From assembly GCF_006335015.1 (NCBI RefSeq), contig NZ_VDGT01000001.1:620001-684000 (forward strand): a DNA stretch of 64,000 nt. The letters run 5' to 3'. Made by a program: the position numbers and the translations under genes. Positions 53,164 to 62,900 of this stretch are shown here, piece after piece; positions within the stretch are counted from its first letter, which is position 1; each line of letters starts with the position of its first letter. The notes under the pieces were generated by a model. The model did not search any database, was not told the DNA's origin, and saw only the letters and a program-made list of their open reading frames with translations. Source of the DNA: Streptomyces sedi. Lineage in GTDB: Bacteria > Actinomycetota > Actinomycetes > Streptomycetales > Streptomycetaceae.

Positions 53164-55815
53164 ATGCCGATTCAGATCAGGGTGACCGTTCTCGGGCCCG
53201 GCGTTGCCGACGGCGTCGACGTGACCGTCACCGCCCCCGCCGGCACCCCGCTCTCCGCCGTCGTCGGCTCGTTGGCCAGCGTGGTCACGCCCGGGGGATC
53301 GACGCCGGGCGCCGTCTACTGCGAGGACCGCAGGCTGGACCCGGCGCTCAGCCAGCTGGGGCAGCCCCCGCTGGTCGACGGCGCGGTCCTCTCGCTGCAC
53401 CGGCCGCTGGAGGGGCCGGGCGCGGAGCCGGTGCCGGCGCGGCTGCTGGTCGCCTCGGGGCCCGACGCGGGCGGGGTCCATCTGCTGCGCGGCGGCACGG
53501 CCACCATCGGCCGCTCGGCCGACACCGACATCCCGCTGGACGACCCGGACGTCTCCCGGCTGCACTGCGCCCTGACGCTGTCCCCCGACGGCACGATCAC
53601 CGTCGCCGACCTCGGCTCGACCAACGGCACCTGGCTGGACGGCCGCCCGGTGCGGGAGCACCCCGTGGCGCTCCCGTCCGGCGGGATACTGCGGCTCGGC
53701 GAGTCGGCCCTCCGGGTGCTGACCGCCGCGGAGCGGCCGGCGGCGCCGGCGCTCGGCGGGCAGCCGGCGCCGGGCGCGGCGCCCGACCGCCGGGGTGGGG
53801 CCTCGGGCCCGCCGCCCGAGCCGCCGCCGACCCGGGTGCAGCGCCGCGTGGGCTGGGGGCGCCGCGCCTCCGGGCGCCCCGAGGAGGCCCCGCCGGAGCC
53901 GGTCGCGGCCGAGCGGGTGCCCAGGGTCGCGCCCGCCGAGGAGTCGCGTTGGCCGGATCTGGCCGCTCTGCTGCTGCTGGCCGTCGAGTCGGGACCCCGG
54001 CTCTGGGAGCGCCGCGCGGGCAGCCGGGACGCCTACGGGATAAGGCTGGGCACGGCGCAGAGCCCCGCCGACGGGCTGCCGCCGGTCACCGTCAGCCTGC
54101 CGGCCGTGGGATCGCTCGGCCTGGCGGGGCCGCGTGAGCGGATCGCCGGGCTGGCCCGCGCCGTGCTGGCGCAGCTGGCGGCGCTCCACCCGCCGAGCGC
54201 GCTGGAGCTGGTGGTGCTGGCCCCCGGCCGGGCCGCCGAGTGGTCCTGGCTCGGCTGGCTGCCGCACACCCGCCCGGCGCGCGGCCAGGACTGCCGGCTG
54301 CTGCTGGGCTTCGACGAGGAGCAGGTGGCGGCCAGGCTGAGGGAGTTGACCGAGATCGAGGCGCCGGGCGAGGGCCGCTCGCCGGCCAGGCGCTCGGTGG
54401 TGCTGGTGGACGGCGGGCTTTCGCCGGCCGCCGCCCAGCGGCTGGCGCGGCTGGCCGTCGAGGGCCCGGCCACCGGGGTCCATCTGCTCTGCCTGGCCGA
54501 GACGCCGCCGGCCACCCCCTCCTCCCCCGTCGCCGAGACGCTGGGCGCCGCGCGGTCGGCGTCCCCGGCCTTCGCCGCCTGCGGCTCGGTCGGCCTGCTC
54601 AGCGGCGCGATGGCCACGGCGGTCCGGCTGGTGGGTCCCGACGGCAGACCTGGCCCCGCGGCCAGCGCCGACGCGGTCTCGCCCGCGTGGGTCGAGCGCT
54701 TCGCCCGCGCGCTGGCGCCGTTGCGCGAGGAGGGCGTGGGTGGCGCGGGCGGCGCCCAGCCGGGGACGGCTCCGCTGCCGGAGAGCTGCCGCCTGCTGGA
54801 CGTGCTGGAGCTCTCCCGGGTCACCCCGGCCTCGCTGCGGCGGCGCTGGGCAGGGGGCACCGGGCTGCCGCTGGTGCTCGGGGCCGGCGAGCGGGGGCCG
54901 GTCTCGTTCGGCCTGGGCGGTTCCCGGGTGCCGCTGCTGGTCGAGGGCGGTCCGCGCTCCGGCCGCACCGAGACGTTGAACGCGCTGGCGGCCTCGCTCG
55001 CCGCGACGCTCGGCCCGCGTGAGCTGTCGCTGCTGCTGGTCGAGGGCGAGGGCGAGGGACTGGCGGCGTCGGCCGAGCTGCCGCAGGTCGCCTCGCATGT
55101 CGGGGCGACGGACCCGGTGCGGATCAGGGCGTTCGCGCAGGCGCTGCGCGGCGAGTTGAAGCGAAGGGCGCTGCTGCTGGGTGGCACCTCGTTCGATCCG
55201 CGTCGCGGCTTCGGCGAGGGACTGACGCCGGCCGCCGGGGAGTTGGGCGAGGGCCGCGTGGTCGCGCCGCGCAGCGGAGGGGAGGCGGCGGGCCAGGAGC
55301 CCGAGCCGCCGATGCGTGCGCGGGGCAGCGCGCCGCTGCCCTGGCTGGTGGTGCTGGTGGACGACCTGCCGGCGCTGGTCTCCCCGCCGTTGGGCGCCCC
55401 CGGGCGGCAGGCGGCGGGCTCGATGATGCGGGCGCTGGACGCGGTGCGCCGGGAGGGCCCGGCGCTCGGGGTGCGGCTGGTGCTGGCCGGCGGGCCGCCG
55501 GCCGGCGAGGACCCGCTGCGGCTGGCGGTGGCCGCCCGGCTCGTGCTGACCGGGGCGCCTCCCGGCCGCGGCGAGCTGCGCACGGTGGACGGCGGCCGTG
55601 CGCCCACGCAGGCCGGCCGCATCACGGGCCGCATCCCGCGCACGGCGACGCTCCGCCCGACCGTGACCCGGCTCGACTGGGCGCGGCTCGGCGACCCGCC
55701 GGCCCGCCGTCCGGTCCGCGAGTTGGGGAACGGCCCGACCGACATCGCCCTGCTGGCGAGCGCGGCGGCGCGCGCCGCCTCCCCGAAGGAGTCGGCCTCG
55801 GCCACCCCCGTCTGA
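53164..55815 (+). CDS. FHA domain protein with degenerate FtsK/EccC-like ATPase region
   Basis: An 883-aa protein. Residues 1-80 resemble a ubiquitin-like/YukD N-domain. About 95-190 are an FHA domain with the phospho-Thr pocket residues (IGRSADTDIPLDD, VSRLHCALTL, DLGSTNGTWLDG). A Pro-rich linker follows. About 290-850 resemble FtsK/EccC-type ATPases of type VII secretion or DNA translocases, but with one ATPase unit whose P-loop reads GGPRSGRTETLNAL (Arg instead of Lys) and a Walker B-like LVVLVDDLPALV. It is therefore perhaps a pseudo-ATPase scaffold. ATG 53164 follows GGGAGGG. It is divergent from the kinase pkaA, a likely source of its phospho-ligand (inference). Confidence 0.82.
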   Translation: MPIQIRVTVLGPGVADGVDVTVTAPAGTPLSAVVGSLASVVTPGGSTPGAVYCEDRRLDPALSQLGQPPLVDGAVLSLHRPLEGPGAEPVPARLLVASGPDAGGVHLLRGGTATIGRSADTDIPLDDPDVSRLHCALTLSPDGTITVADLGSTNGTWLDGRPVREHPVALPSGGILRLGESALRVLTAAERPAAPALGGQPAPGAAPDRRGGASGPPPEPPPTRVQRRVGWGRRASGRPEEAPPEPVAAERVPRVAPAEESRWPDLAALLLLAVESGPRLWERRAGSRDAYGIRLGTAQSPADGLPPVTVSLPAVGSLGLAGPRERIAGLARAVLAQLAALHPPSALELVVLAPGRAAEWSWLGWLPHTRPARGQDCRLLLGFDEEQVAARLRELTEIEAPGEGRSPARRSVVLVDGGLSPAAAQRLARLAVEGPATGVHLLCLAETPPATPSSPVAETLGAARSASPAFAACGSVGLLSGAMATAVRLVGPDGRPGPAASADAVSPAWVERFARALAPLREEGVGGAGGAQPGTAPLPESCRLLDVLELSRVTPASLRRRWAGGTGLPLVLGAGERGPVSFGLGGSRVPLLVEGGPRSGRTETLNALAASLAATLGPRELSLLLVEGEGEGLAASAELPQVASHVGATDPVRIRAFAQALRGELKRRALLLGGTSFDPRRGFGEGLTPAAGELGEGRVVAPRSGGEAAGQEPEPPMRARGSAPLPWLVVLVDDLPALVSPPLGAPGRQAAGSMMRALDAVRREGPALGVRLVLAGGPPAGEDPLRLAVAARLVLTGAPPGRGELRTVDGGRAPTQAGRITGRIPRTATLRPTVTRLDWARLGDPPARRPVRELGNGPTDIALLASAAARAASPKESASATPV

Positions 55816-56216
55816 CCCCTCCCACCAGAACGCACGAGACCCGACCGGACCGCTCGGGAACGCTCGGGACCGCACGGGACTCCCCGGTACCGCACGAGAC
55901 CGCCCGACACCGGGGGTCTGATTCCGGCCAGTTCCGCCCGGTCCGCGCCGACGGTCCTGACCGGTTTCGCCGCAGGTCGTTGCGGTAGTCCGGCACGTCA
56001 TCGCAACGCCCACTTCAGGCCACCGGAGCACCCCCTGGCGCTTTGGCCCCGCATTGTCCGCGCGGGACGTTACAGCACCATCACAAAGGCCCCCGGCGCT
56101 CACCTCCGTCTTGATCGGATACCGGACAGCGCGTAGGAACATGCGGCGTAGGGACGTGCGGCGTGGCAGGCCCTGCGCAGACGGGGGTTGCCGCATCCAG
56201 GATTGAGGCGGTGTTC
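55816..56216. other. Intergenic region upstream of the sugar ABC operon (401 bp)
   Basis: No gene is seen. 55840-55915 holds imperfect direct repeats of CCGCACGRGAC and GCTCGGGA types. An inverted repeat CGTTGCG-N17-CGCAACG lies at 55978-56008. Tandem 15-bp repeats GCGTAGGAACATGCG / GCGTAGGGACGTGCG plus a partial third lie at 56131-56166, shortly before the lipoprotein start. Carbon-source repression of the operon through one of these is possible. Confidence 0.55.
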
Positions 56217-57590
56217 ATGCGCGGTTCGGGCCCAAGCCCAGGCCGGAGAGTGAAACGGGCGACGGCAGCCGTGGTGGCCACCACGGCCCTTGCCCTGTCG
56301 GCCTGTGGCAGCGAGGAGGAGGGCGAAGCGGCGCATCGGGACCCCACCGTCGAACTCCCCGACCTGAACGGGGAGTCACTGGAGGTCGGCGCGGTGTGGA
56401 CCGGCGCCGAGCGGGACAACTTCGTGCGGGTGGCGGAGGAGTTCGAACGCCGCACCGGTGCCTCGGTCACGGTGGTACCCAGCGGGGACAACGTCTCCCA
56501 GTTCGTCGGCACCAAGATCGAGGGCGGCGCGCCGCCCGACGTCGTGATGGTGCCGCAGCCGGGTGTGCTGCGGGAGTTCGCGGACAACGGCTGGATAGCG
56601 CCGCTCGGGGAGACCACCCGGGCGCAGCTCGACGCCAACTACACCGAGGGCTGGCAGCAGTTGGCCGCCGGCGGCGACGGCGACCTCTACGGGGTCTATG
56701 TCAAGGCCGCCAACAAGTCGCTGGTCTGGTACAGCTCGACGGCCTTCGACTACGCGGGCGTCGAGGCGCCCGACACCTGGGACGCGTTCGTCGACACCGC
56801 CTGGACCGTCTGGGAGTCGGGCACCACGCCGGTCTCCGTGGCCGGCGGCGACGGCTGGACGCTCACCGACTGGTTCGAGAACATCTATCTCTCCCAGGCC
56901 GGCCCCGAGATGTACGACCGGCTCGCCGCGCACGAGATCCCCTGGACCGACGAGAGCGTCACCGAGGCGCTGACCACGCTCGGCGAACTCTTCGGCGAGG
57001 GCCGGCTGTTGCTGGGCGGCCAGCGCGGTTCGCTCCAGACGGACTTCCCGACCTCCGTCACCAACACGTTCTCCAACCTCACCACCCCGGACGCCGGGAT
57101 GGTCTTCGAGGCGGACTTCGTGGGCTCGGTGATCACCGACAACACCGACGCCGAGGTCGGCGTGGACGCGCGGGTCTTCCCGTTCCCCGCGGTCGGGGCC
57201 GGCGACCCGCCGGTGGTCAGCGCGGGTGACGCGGCCGTGGCGGTCGCCCCCGACGGCGAGATGAGCGAGGCGCAGGAGGCGTTCCTCACCTATCTGGCCT
57301 CCACCGACGCCGCGGCCATCTGGGCCGAGCCGGGCGGCTTCGTCTCGCCCAACAAGTCCCTTGAGTTCGACGTCTACCCGAACGACGTCCAACGGGGCAT
57401 CGCCGAGGCGCTGATCGCCGCCGGCGACGACTTCAGGTTCGACATGTCGGACCAGACCCCGGCCGCGTTCGGCGGCACCACGGGGCAGGGCATGTGGCAG
57501 GGACTTCAGAACTTCCTGCGCGCCCCGCAGGACATCGAACGGGCCCAGGAGTACCTGGAGTCCCAGGCCGCCGACGCGTACGGCCACTGA
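56217..57590 (+). CDS. Sugar ABC transporter solute-binding lipoprotein
   Basis: A 457-aa extracellular binding protein of family 1. The lipoprotein signal is RRVKRATAAVVATTALAL followed by the lipobox LSAC (Cys about 34). The mature part fits MalE-like binding proteins: VAEEFERRTGASVTVVPSGD, GGAPPDVVMVPQPGVLREFA, AFLTYLASTDAAAIWAEPGG and GGFVSPNKSLEFD. The ATG at 56217 has GAGGCGG 5 nt upstream; a GTG two codons earlier is less likely. First gene of an operon with two permeases; no ATPase gene follows, so a shared MsiK-type ATPase is expected. Substrate probably an oligosaccharide. Confidence 0.92.
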   Translation: MRGSGPSPGRRVKRATAAVVATTALALSACGSEEEGEAAHRDPTVELPDLNGESLEVGAVWTGAERDNFVRVAEEFERRTGASVTVVPSGDNVSQFVGTKIEGGAPPDVVMVPQPGVLREFADNGWIAPLGETTRAQLDANYTEGWQQLAAGGDGDLYGVYVKAANKSLVWYSSTAFDYAGVEAPDTWDAFVDTAWTVWESGTTPVSVAGGDGWTLTDWFENIYLSQAGPEMYDRLAAHEIPWTDESVTEALTTLGELFGEGRLLLGGQRGSLQTDFPTSVTNTFSNLTTPDAGMVFEADFVGSVITDNTDAEVGVDARVFPFPAVGAGDPPVVSAGDAAVAVAPDGEMSEAQEAFLTYLASTDAAAIWAEPGGFVSPNKSLEFDVYPNDVQRGIAEALIAAGDDFRFDMSDQTPAAFGGTTGQGMWQGLQNFLRAPQDIERAQEYLESQAADAYGH

Positions 57591-57610
57591 CGGACGGAGA
57601 CTGACAACCC

Positions 57611-58909
57611 ATGGCTTCCGGCAAGGCGGTGATCAGGGCACGCCCCTGGGTGGCGGCGAGCTTCCTGCTCCCGGCGCTGCTGCTGCTCGGCGCGCTCGTG
57701 GTGTACCCCATCGGGTACTCGATCCAGCGCAGCCTGTTCGACGCTTCGGGCGACAGCTTCGTCGGCCTGGACAACTTCAAGGAGATCTTCACCAACGACG
57801 GCATCAGGACGGCGCTGAAGAACAACCTGATCTGGATCGTGGTGGCGCCGACGGTGGCCACCGCGCTGGGTCTGGTCTTCGCGGTGCTGACCGAACGCAT
57901 CCGCTGGGCGACGGTCTTCAAGCTGGTCGTCTTCATGCCGATGGCGATCTCGATGCTGGCCGCCGGAATCATCTTCCGGATGGTCTACGAGCAGAACCCG
58001 GACCGCGGTCTGGCCAACGCCCTGGTGACGACGGTGCACGACACCTTCGCCGACAGCAGCGGCTGGCCCGACGCCGAGCCCCGGCCCGGCGGCCCGCTGA
58101 CCGTCGAGGACGACGGCTCCTATCTGCTCACCGAGCCGGTGACCGCCGGCACCCCGGCGTTGCTGCCGCTGGTGGCGGTCCCGCAGCCCGAACTCTCCGA
58201 CGCCGAACCGGCCGTGGCGCCGAGCGGCGGCCCGGGCGAGGTGTCGGGCACGGTCTGGATGGACTTCACCCGGGGCGGCACGGGCGCCGACAACACCATC
58301 GACCCCGAGGAGTTGGCGCTCTCCGGGGTCAAGGTGGAGGCGGTGGTGGACGGAGAAGTGGTGGCCGACGCCAGGACCGGCGACGACGGCACCTTCGCCC
58401 TGCCCGCCGAGGCGGACGGCGCGCAACTCCGCCTGACCTCGGACAACTTCACCTCCCGCTACAGCGGGATCGAGTGGCTGGGCCCCAAGGTCGTCACCCC
58501 GGCGATCATCGCCAGCTACGTGTGGATGTGGGCGGGCTTCGCGATGGTGCTGATAGCCGCCGGCCTGGCGAGCGTGCCCAGGGAGACCCTGGAGGCGGCC
58601 CGGGTGGACGGCGCGGGCGAGTGGCAGGTGTTCCGCAGGATCACCGTTCCGCTGCTGGCCCCGGTGCTGGGGGTGGTGTTCGTGACGCTGATGATCAACG
58701 TGTTGAAGATCTTCGACCTGGTCTATGTGATCGCGCCAAGCTCCAGCCAGGCGGACGCCAACGTCCTGGCGCTCCAGCTCTATCTGTCCTCCTTCGGCAC
58801 CGGAGCCGACCAGGGCGTGGGCAGCGCGATCGCGGTGTTCCTGCTGCTGCTCGTGGTGCCGGTGATGATCGTCAACCTGCGCAGGCTGCGACGGGAGAAC
58901 CAGCGGTGA
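57611..58909 (+). CDS. Sugar ABC permease (MalF-type) with inserted SdrD B-like domain
   Basis: A 432-aa inner-membrane permease. Helices 1-3 lie at about 12-33, 72-95 and 102-124. Helices 4-6 start near 295, and the EAA loop is present (EAARVDGAGEWQVFRRITVP). Between helices 3 and 4 sits an extra 165-residue outside loop (about 128-291). Its second half (about 210-278) reads VSGTVWMDFTRGG, DPEELALSGVKVEAVVDGEV and RTGDDGTFALPAEADG, a pattern of SdrD B/Cna B-type beta-sandwich domains. Typical family permeases are about 300 aa. It starts 20 bp after the lipoprotein gene and overlaps the next permease by GTGA. Confidence 0.92.
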   Translation: MASGKAVIRARPWVAASFLLPALLLLGALVVYPIGYSIQRSLFDASGDSFVGLDNFKEIFTNDGIRTALKNNLIWIVVAPTVATALGLVFAVLTERIRWATVFKLVVFMPMAISMLAAGIIFRMVYEQNPDRGLANALVTTVHDTFADSSGWPDAEPRPGGPLTVEDDGSYLLTEPVTAGTPALLPLVAVPQPELSDAEPAVAPSGGPGEVSGTVWMDFTRGGTGADNTIDPEELALSGVKVEAVVDGEVVADARTGDDGTFALPAEADGAQLRLTSDNFTSRYSGIEWLGPKVVTPAIIASYVWMWAGFAMVLIAAGLASVPRETLEAARVDGAGEWQVFRRITVPLLAPVLGVVFVTLMINVLKIFDLVYVIAPSSSQADANVLALQLYLSSFGTGADQGVGSAIAVFLLLLVVPVMIVNLRRLRRENQR

Positions 58910-59832
58910 CCGCTCCCACCAAGACCGCACACGTACCCGACCCGGCGGACCCGCCGGCCTCGGCCGCCGCGGGCCCGCCGCGCCGCCCCTGGGGCGAACG
59001 CCTCGCCTCCCTCGCCTCCGGCTCGGTGGTGCGGGTCGTCCTGGTGGTGGTCGGCGTCCTGTGGCTGCTGCCCACCGCCGGGCTGCTCGTCTCGTCGTTC
59101 CGCGATCCGCGGGACATCGCCTCCACCGGCTGGTGGGAGGCGCTGACCGACCCGGGCCAGTGGAGCTTCAGCAACTACGACAGCCTGCTGGGCAACGAGA
59201 AGTTCACCGGCTCGGTGTGGACCACCGTCGCGATCACCCTGCCGGCGACGGCGCTGGTCGTCGTGGTGGGGGCGCTGGCGGCCTACGCCTTCGCCTGGAT
59301 GGACTTCCCCGGCCGCGACTGGGTGTTCCTGGTCGTCGTCGGCCTGCTGGTGGTGCCGATCCAGGTGGCGCTGATCCCGGTGGCGCGGCTCTTCAACACG
59401 CTGGGGATCTTCGAGACCACGGCCGGGGTGGTGCTGTTCCACTCGGCGTTCGGCCTGCCGTTCGCGATCTTCCTGTTGCGGAACTTCTTCGCCGAGATCC
59501 CACGGGAGCTGTTGGAGGCCGCGCGGCTGGACGGCGCGGGCGAGCTCCGGCTGTTCTTCCGGGTGGTGCTGCCGTTGGGCGGCCCGGCGATCGCGGCGCT
59601 GGCCATCTTCCAGTTCATGTGGGTCTGGAACGACATGCTGGTCGCGTTGATCTTCGCCGACGCCGGCTCGCCGCCGATGACGGTGGCGCTCCAGCAGGAG
59701 ATGCGGCAGTTCGGCAGCAACTTCGACGTGCTGGCGCCCGGCGCCTTCCTGACGATGCTGATCCCGCTGGCGATCTTCTTCGCCTTCCAGCGGCAGTTCG
59801 TCTCCGGCGTGATGGCCGGCGCGGTGAAGTGA
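58906..59832 (+). CDS. Sugar ABC permease (MalG-type)
   Basis: A 308-aa permease with six helices. The EAA loop is intact: LLEAARLDGAGELRLFFRVV (about 205-225). After a Pro/Ala-rich cytosolic N-terminus (about 1-40), helix 1 is VVRVVLVVVGVLWLLPTAGL. It lacks the extra domain seen in its partner. The GTG start at 58906 overlaps the preceding stop (GTGA), so translation is coupled. It ends the operon; a strong hairpin follows. Confidence 0.93.
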   Translation: MTAPTKTAHVPDPADPPASAAAGPPRRPWGERLASLASGSVVRVVLVVVGVLWLLPTAGLLVSSFRDPRDIASTGWWEALTDPGQWSFSNYDSLLGNEKFTGSVWTTVAITLPATALVVVVGALAAYAFAWMDFPGRDWVFLVVVGLLVVPIQVALIPVARLFNTLGIFETTAGVVLFHSAFGLPFAIFLLRNFFAEIPRELLEAARLDGAGELRLFFRVVLPLGGPAIAALAIFQFMWVWNDMLVALIFADAGSPPMTVALQQEMRQFGSNFDVLAPGAFLTMLIPLAIFFAFQRQFVSGVMAGAVK

Positions 59833-59921
59833 ACGCCGGCGCGGTGAGGAGAGCCTCGTCGTGAAGGGGTGAACGCGGGGCGCGGGCCGCACGGCGCGCG
59901 CCCCGGGGGCCTCGAACGGCC

Positions 59922-59959
59922 GGTGGGCCGGTCCCGGGAGATCCCGGGGCCGGCCCACC
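59922..59959. terminator. Bidirectional hairpin terminator, ABC operon / gdh
   Basis: 17-bp arms GGTGGGCCGGTCCCGGG / CCCGGGGCCGGCCCACC (one G-U pair) with a 4-nt loop, between convergent genes. Confidence 0.85.
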
Positions 59960-59977
59960 GTCGTTCGTGCGTCCGGG

Positions 59978-62900
59978 TCAGCGGTTGCTGCGCAGCAGGG
60001 TGCGCATCGTCCGCATCGCCACCGAGAGGTTGGCCAGGTCGAAGCTGTCCGAGGACTGGATCTCGTGCAGCGTCGCCCTCGCCCGGCCGAGCACGGCGGC
60101 GCTGCGGTCGGCCCAGGCCGCGAACCGCTCCTCGGGCGTGGCCTCGGGACCGCCGGCGGCCAGCACGTCGGCGGCGATCAGCTGGTGCGCCGCGTACAGG
60201 TCCTCCCGGATCGCGGTGCGCGCCATCGACTGCCAGCGGTCCAGCCGTGGCAGCTCGCTGATCCGCTCCTGGAGCCGGGAGATGCTCAGCTCGTCGCTGA
60301 GGTGGTAGTACACCTCGGCCACGTCGAGCAGCTCGCGACCGGTGCGGTCGGCGACCGCCACGATGTCCAGCGCGGAGAAGACGGCGGACAGCCCCGCCAC
60401 CCGCCGCGCCAGCTCGTCCGGCACCTTGGCCTCGGCCAACTCGGCGTGCTGCGCGTCGAGATGGTCCAGCTCACGGCCGCGCAGCAGGCTCGGCAGCTCG
60501 GCCCAGACGAGGCCGACCCGCTCGCCGAACAGCTCCGTGTTCTCCGCCAGCCGCAACGGCTGCGGGCGGTTGTTGAGCAGCCAGCGGGCGCCGCGCTCCA
60601 CCAGCCGGCGGGAGTGCAGCCGGATGCGGGTGAGGGTGTCGGCCGACACCTCGTTGTCCAGCCGCTCGGCGGTGTCCCAGATCTCGGCCTGCCGGAAGAT
60701 GTCCCGGGCGACGGTGTGCGCCCGCACGATCTCCTCGGTGGACGCCCCCGACTCCTCCTGCATCCGGTGGACGAAGGTGCAACCCGCCACGTTCAGCGTG
60801 TCGTTGACCAGCACCGTGGTGATGATCTCGCGGCGCAGCGCGTGCCGCTCGATCAGCTCGGGGAATCGTTCCCGCAGGGCGCCGGGGAAGTACGCCCGCA
60901 GCAGCTGCCCGACATAGGCGTCGTCCGGCAGCTCGGTGGCCAGCAGCTCGGCCGTGGTGGTCAGCTTGCCGTAGGCCAGCAGCACCGACAGCTCCGGCTG
61001 GGTGAGGCCGTGCCCGGCGGCGCGCCGCTCACGAATCTCGTCGTCCGACGGCAGGAACTCCAACTCCCGGTCCAGCAGCCCCCGCTCGCCCAGCCGGCTG
61101 ATCACCCGCTGGTGCGCCAGGATCAGGCCGGAGGCCGTGGCCTCGCCGTTGGCCAGCGCGACGTTCTGCGCGTAGTTGTTGCGCAGGACCAGGTCGCCGA
61201 CCTCGTCGGTCATCTCCGCGAGCAGCACGTTGCGCTGCTTGCCCGTCAGGTCGCCGGCCGCCACCACGGCGTCCAGCAGCACCTTGATGTTGACCTCGTG
61301 GTCGGAGGTGTCCACGCCCGCGCTGTTGTCGATGGCGTCCGTGTTGCACCGTCCGCCGGCGAGCGCGAACTCGATCCGGCCGCGCTGGGTCAGGCCCAGG
61401 TTCCCGCCCTCGCCGACCACCTTGGCGCGCAGGTCGCGGCCGTTGACGCGGATCGCGTCGTTGGCCTTGTCCCCCGCGTCGGCGTGCGACTCGGACGCGG
61501 CCTTCACATAGGTGCCGATGCCGCCGTTCCACAGGAGGTCGACGGGCGCGCGCAGGATCGCGCGCATCAGCTCGGCCGGGGTGAGGGAGACCGTGCTCTC
61601 CGGCAGGTCCAGCGCCTCCCTGACCTGGGGGGTCAACGCGATGGACTTGGCGCCGCGCGGATGCACGCCGCCGCCCTTGGAGAGCAGCGAGGTGTCGTAG
61701 TCGGCCCAGGAGGAACGCGGCAGCTCGAAGAGCCGGCGCCGCTCGGCGTAGCCGACGGCCGCGTCCGGGTCGGGGTCCAGGAAGATGTGCCGGTGGTCGA
61801 ACGCGGCCACCAGCCTGATCTCCTCCGACAGCAGCATCCCGTTGCCGAAGACGTCGCCCGACATGTCGCCGATCCCGGCCGCGGTGAACGGCTCGGTCTG
61901 CGTGTCGTGTCCCAGCTCGCGGAAGTGGCGCTTGACGGACTCCCAGGCGCCGCGCGCCGTGATGCCCATCCCCTTGTGGTCGTACCCGGCGGAGCCGCCG
62001 GAGGCGAACGCGTCGCCGAGCCAGAAGCCGTAGGACTGGGCGACCTCGTTGGCGATGTCGGAGAAGGTGGCCGTGCCCTTGTCGGCGGCGACCACCAGAT
62101 AGGTGTCGTCCTCGTCGTGCCGGACCACGTCGGCCGGCGGCACCACCTCCCCGTCCACCAGGTTGTCCGTGATGTCCAACAGGCCGGAGATGAACGTGCG
62201 GTAGCAGCCGATGCCCTCGGCCAGCCACGCGTCCCGGTCGGCCGCCGGGTCCGGCAGCCGCTTGCCGACGAAGCCGCCCTTGGCGCCCACCGGCACGATC
62301 ACCGTGTTCTTCACCTCCTGGGCCTTCACCAGGCCCAGGATCTCGGTACGGAAGTCCTCCCTGCGGTCCGACCAGCGCAGCCCGCCCCTGGCGACCTTGC
62401 CGAAGCGCAGGTGCACGCCCTCGACGCGCGGCGAGTACACCCAGATCTCGAACGCGGGGCGCGGCTCGGGCAGCTCGGGGATCGCCTGCGGGTCGAGCTT
62501 CATCGACAGATAGGCGTGCGGGCGGCCACGGGAGTCGTGCTGGAAGTAGTTGACCCGCAGGGTCGCCTTGATCACGGTCAGGAACGCGCGCAGGATGCGG
62601 TCCTCGTCCAGGTTCTGCACCTGCTCCAGGGCGCCGTCCAGCTCCTCCAGCAGCCCGTCCGTCAACTCCCGGCCGGCGCTCTGCCGTTGCGGGGCGTGCC
62701 GGGCCTCGAAGAGGTTCACCAGCAGGCGCGTGGTGTGCACGTTGCGCCGGAGGGTGGCCTCCATGTTCTCCCGGGCGAACCGGGCGCCGGCCTGCCACAG
62801 GTACTTGGCGTAGGCGCGCAGCACCATCGCCTCGCGCCAGGTGAGACCGGCGGTGAGCACCAGCGCGTTGAACCCGTCGTCCTCGGCCGCGCCCGTCCAG

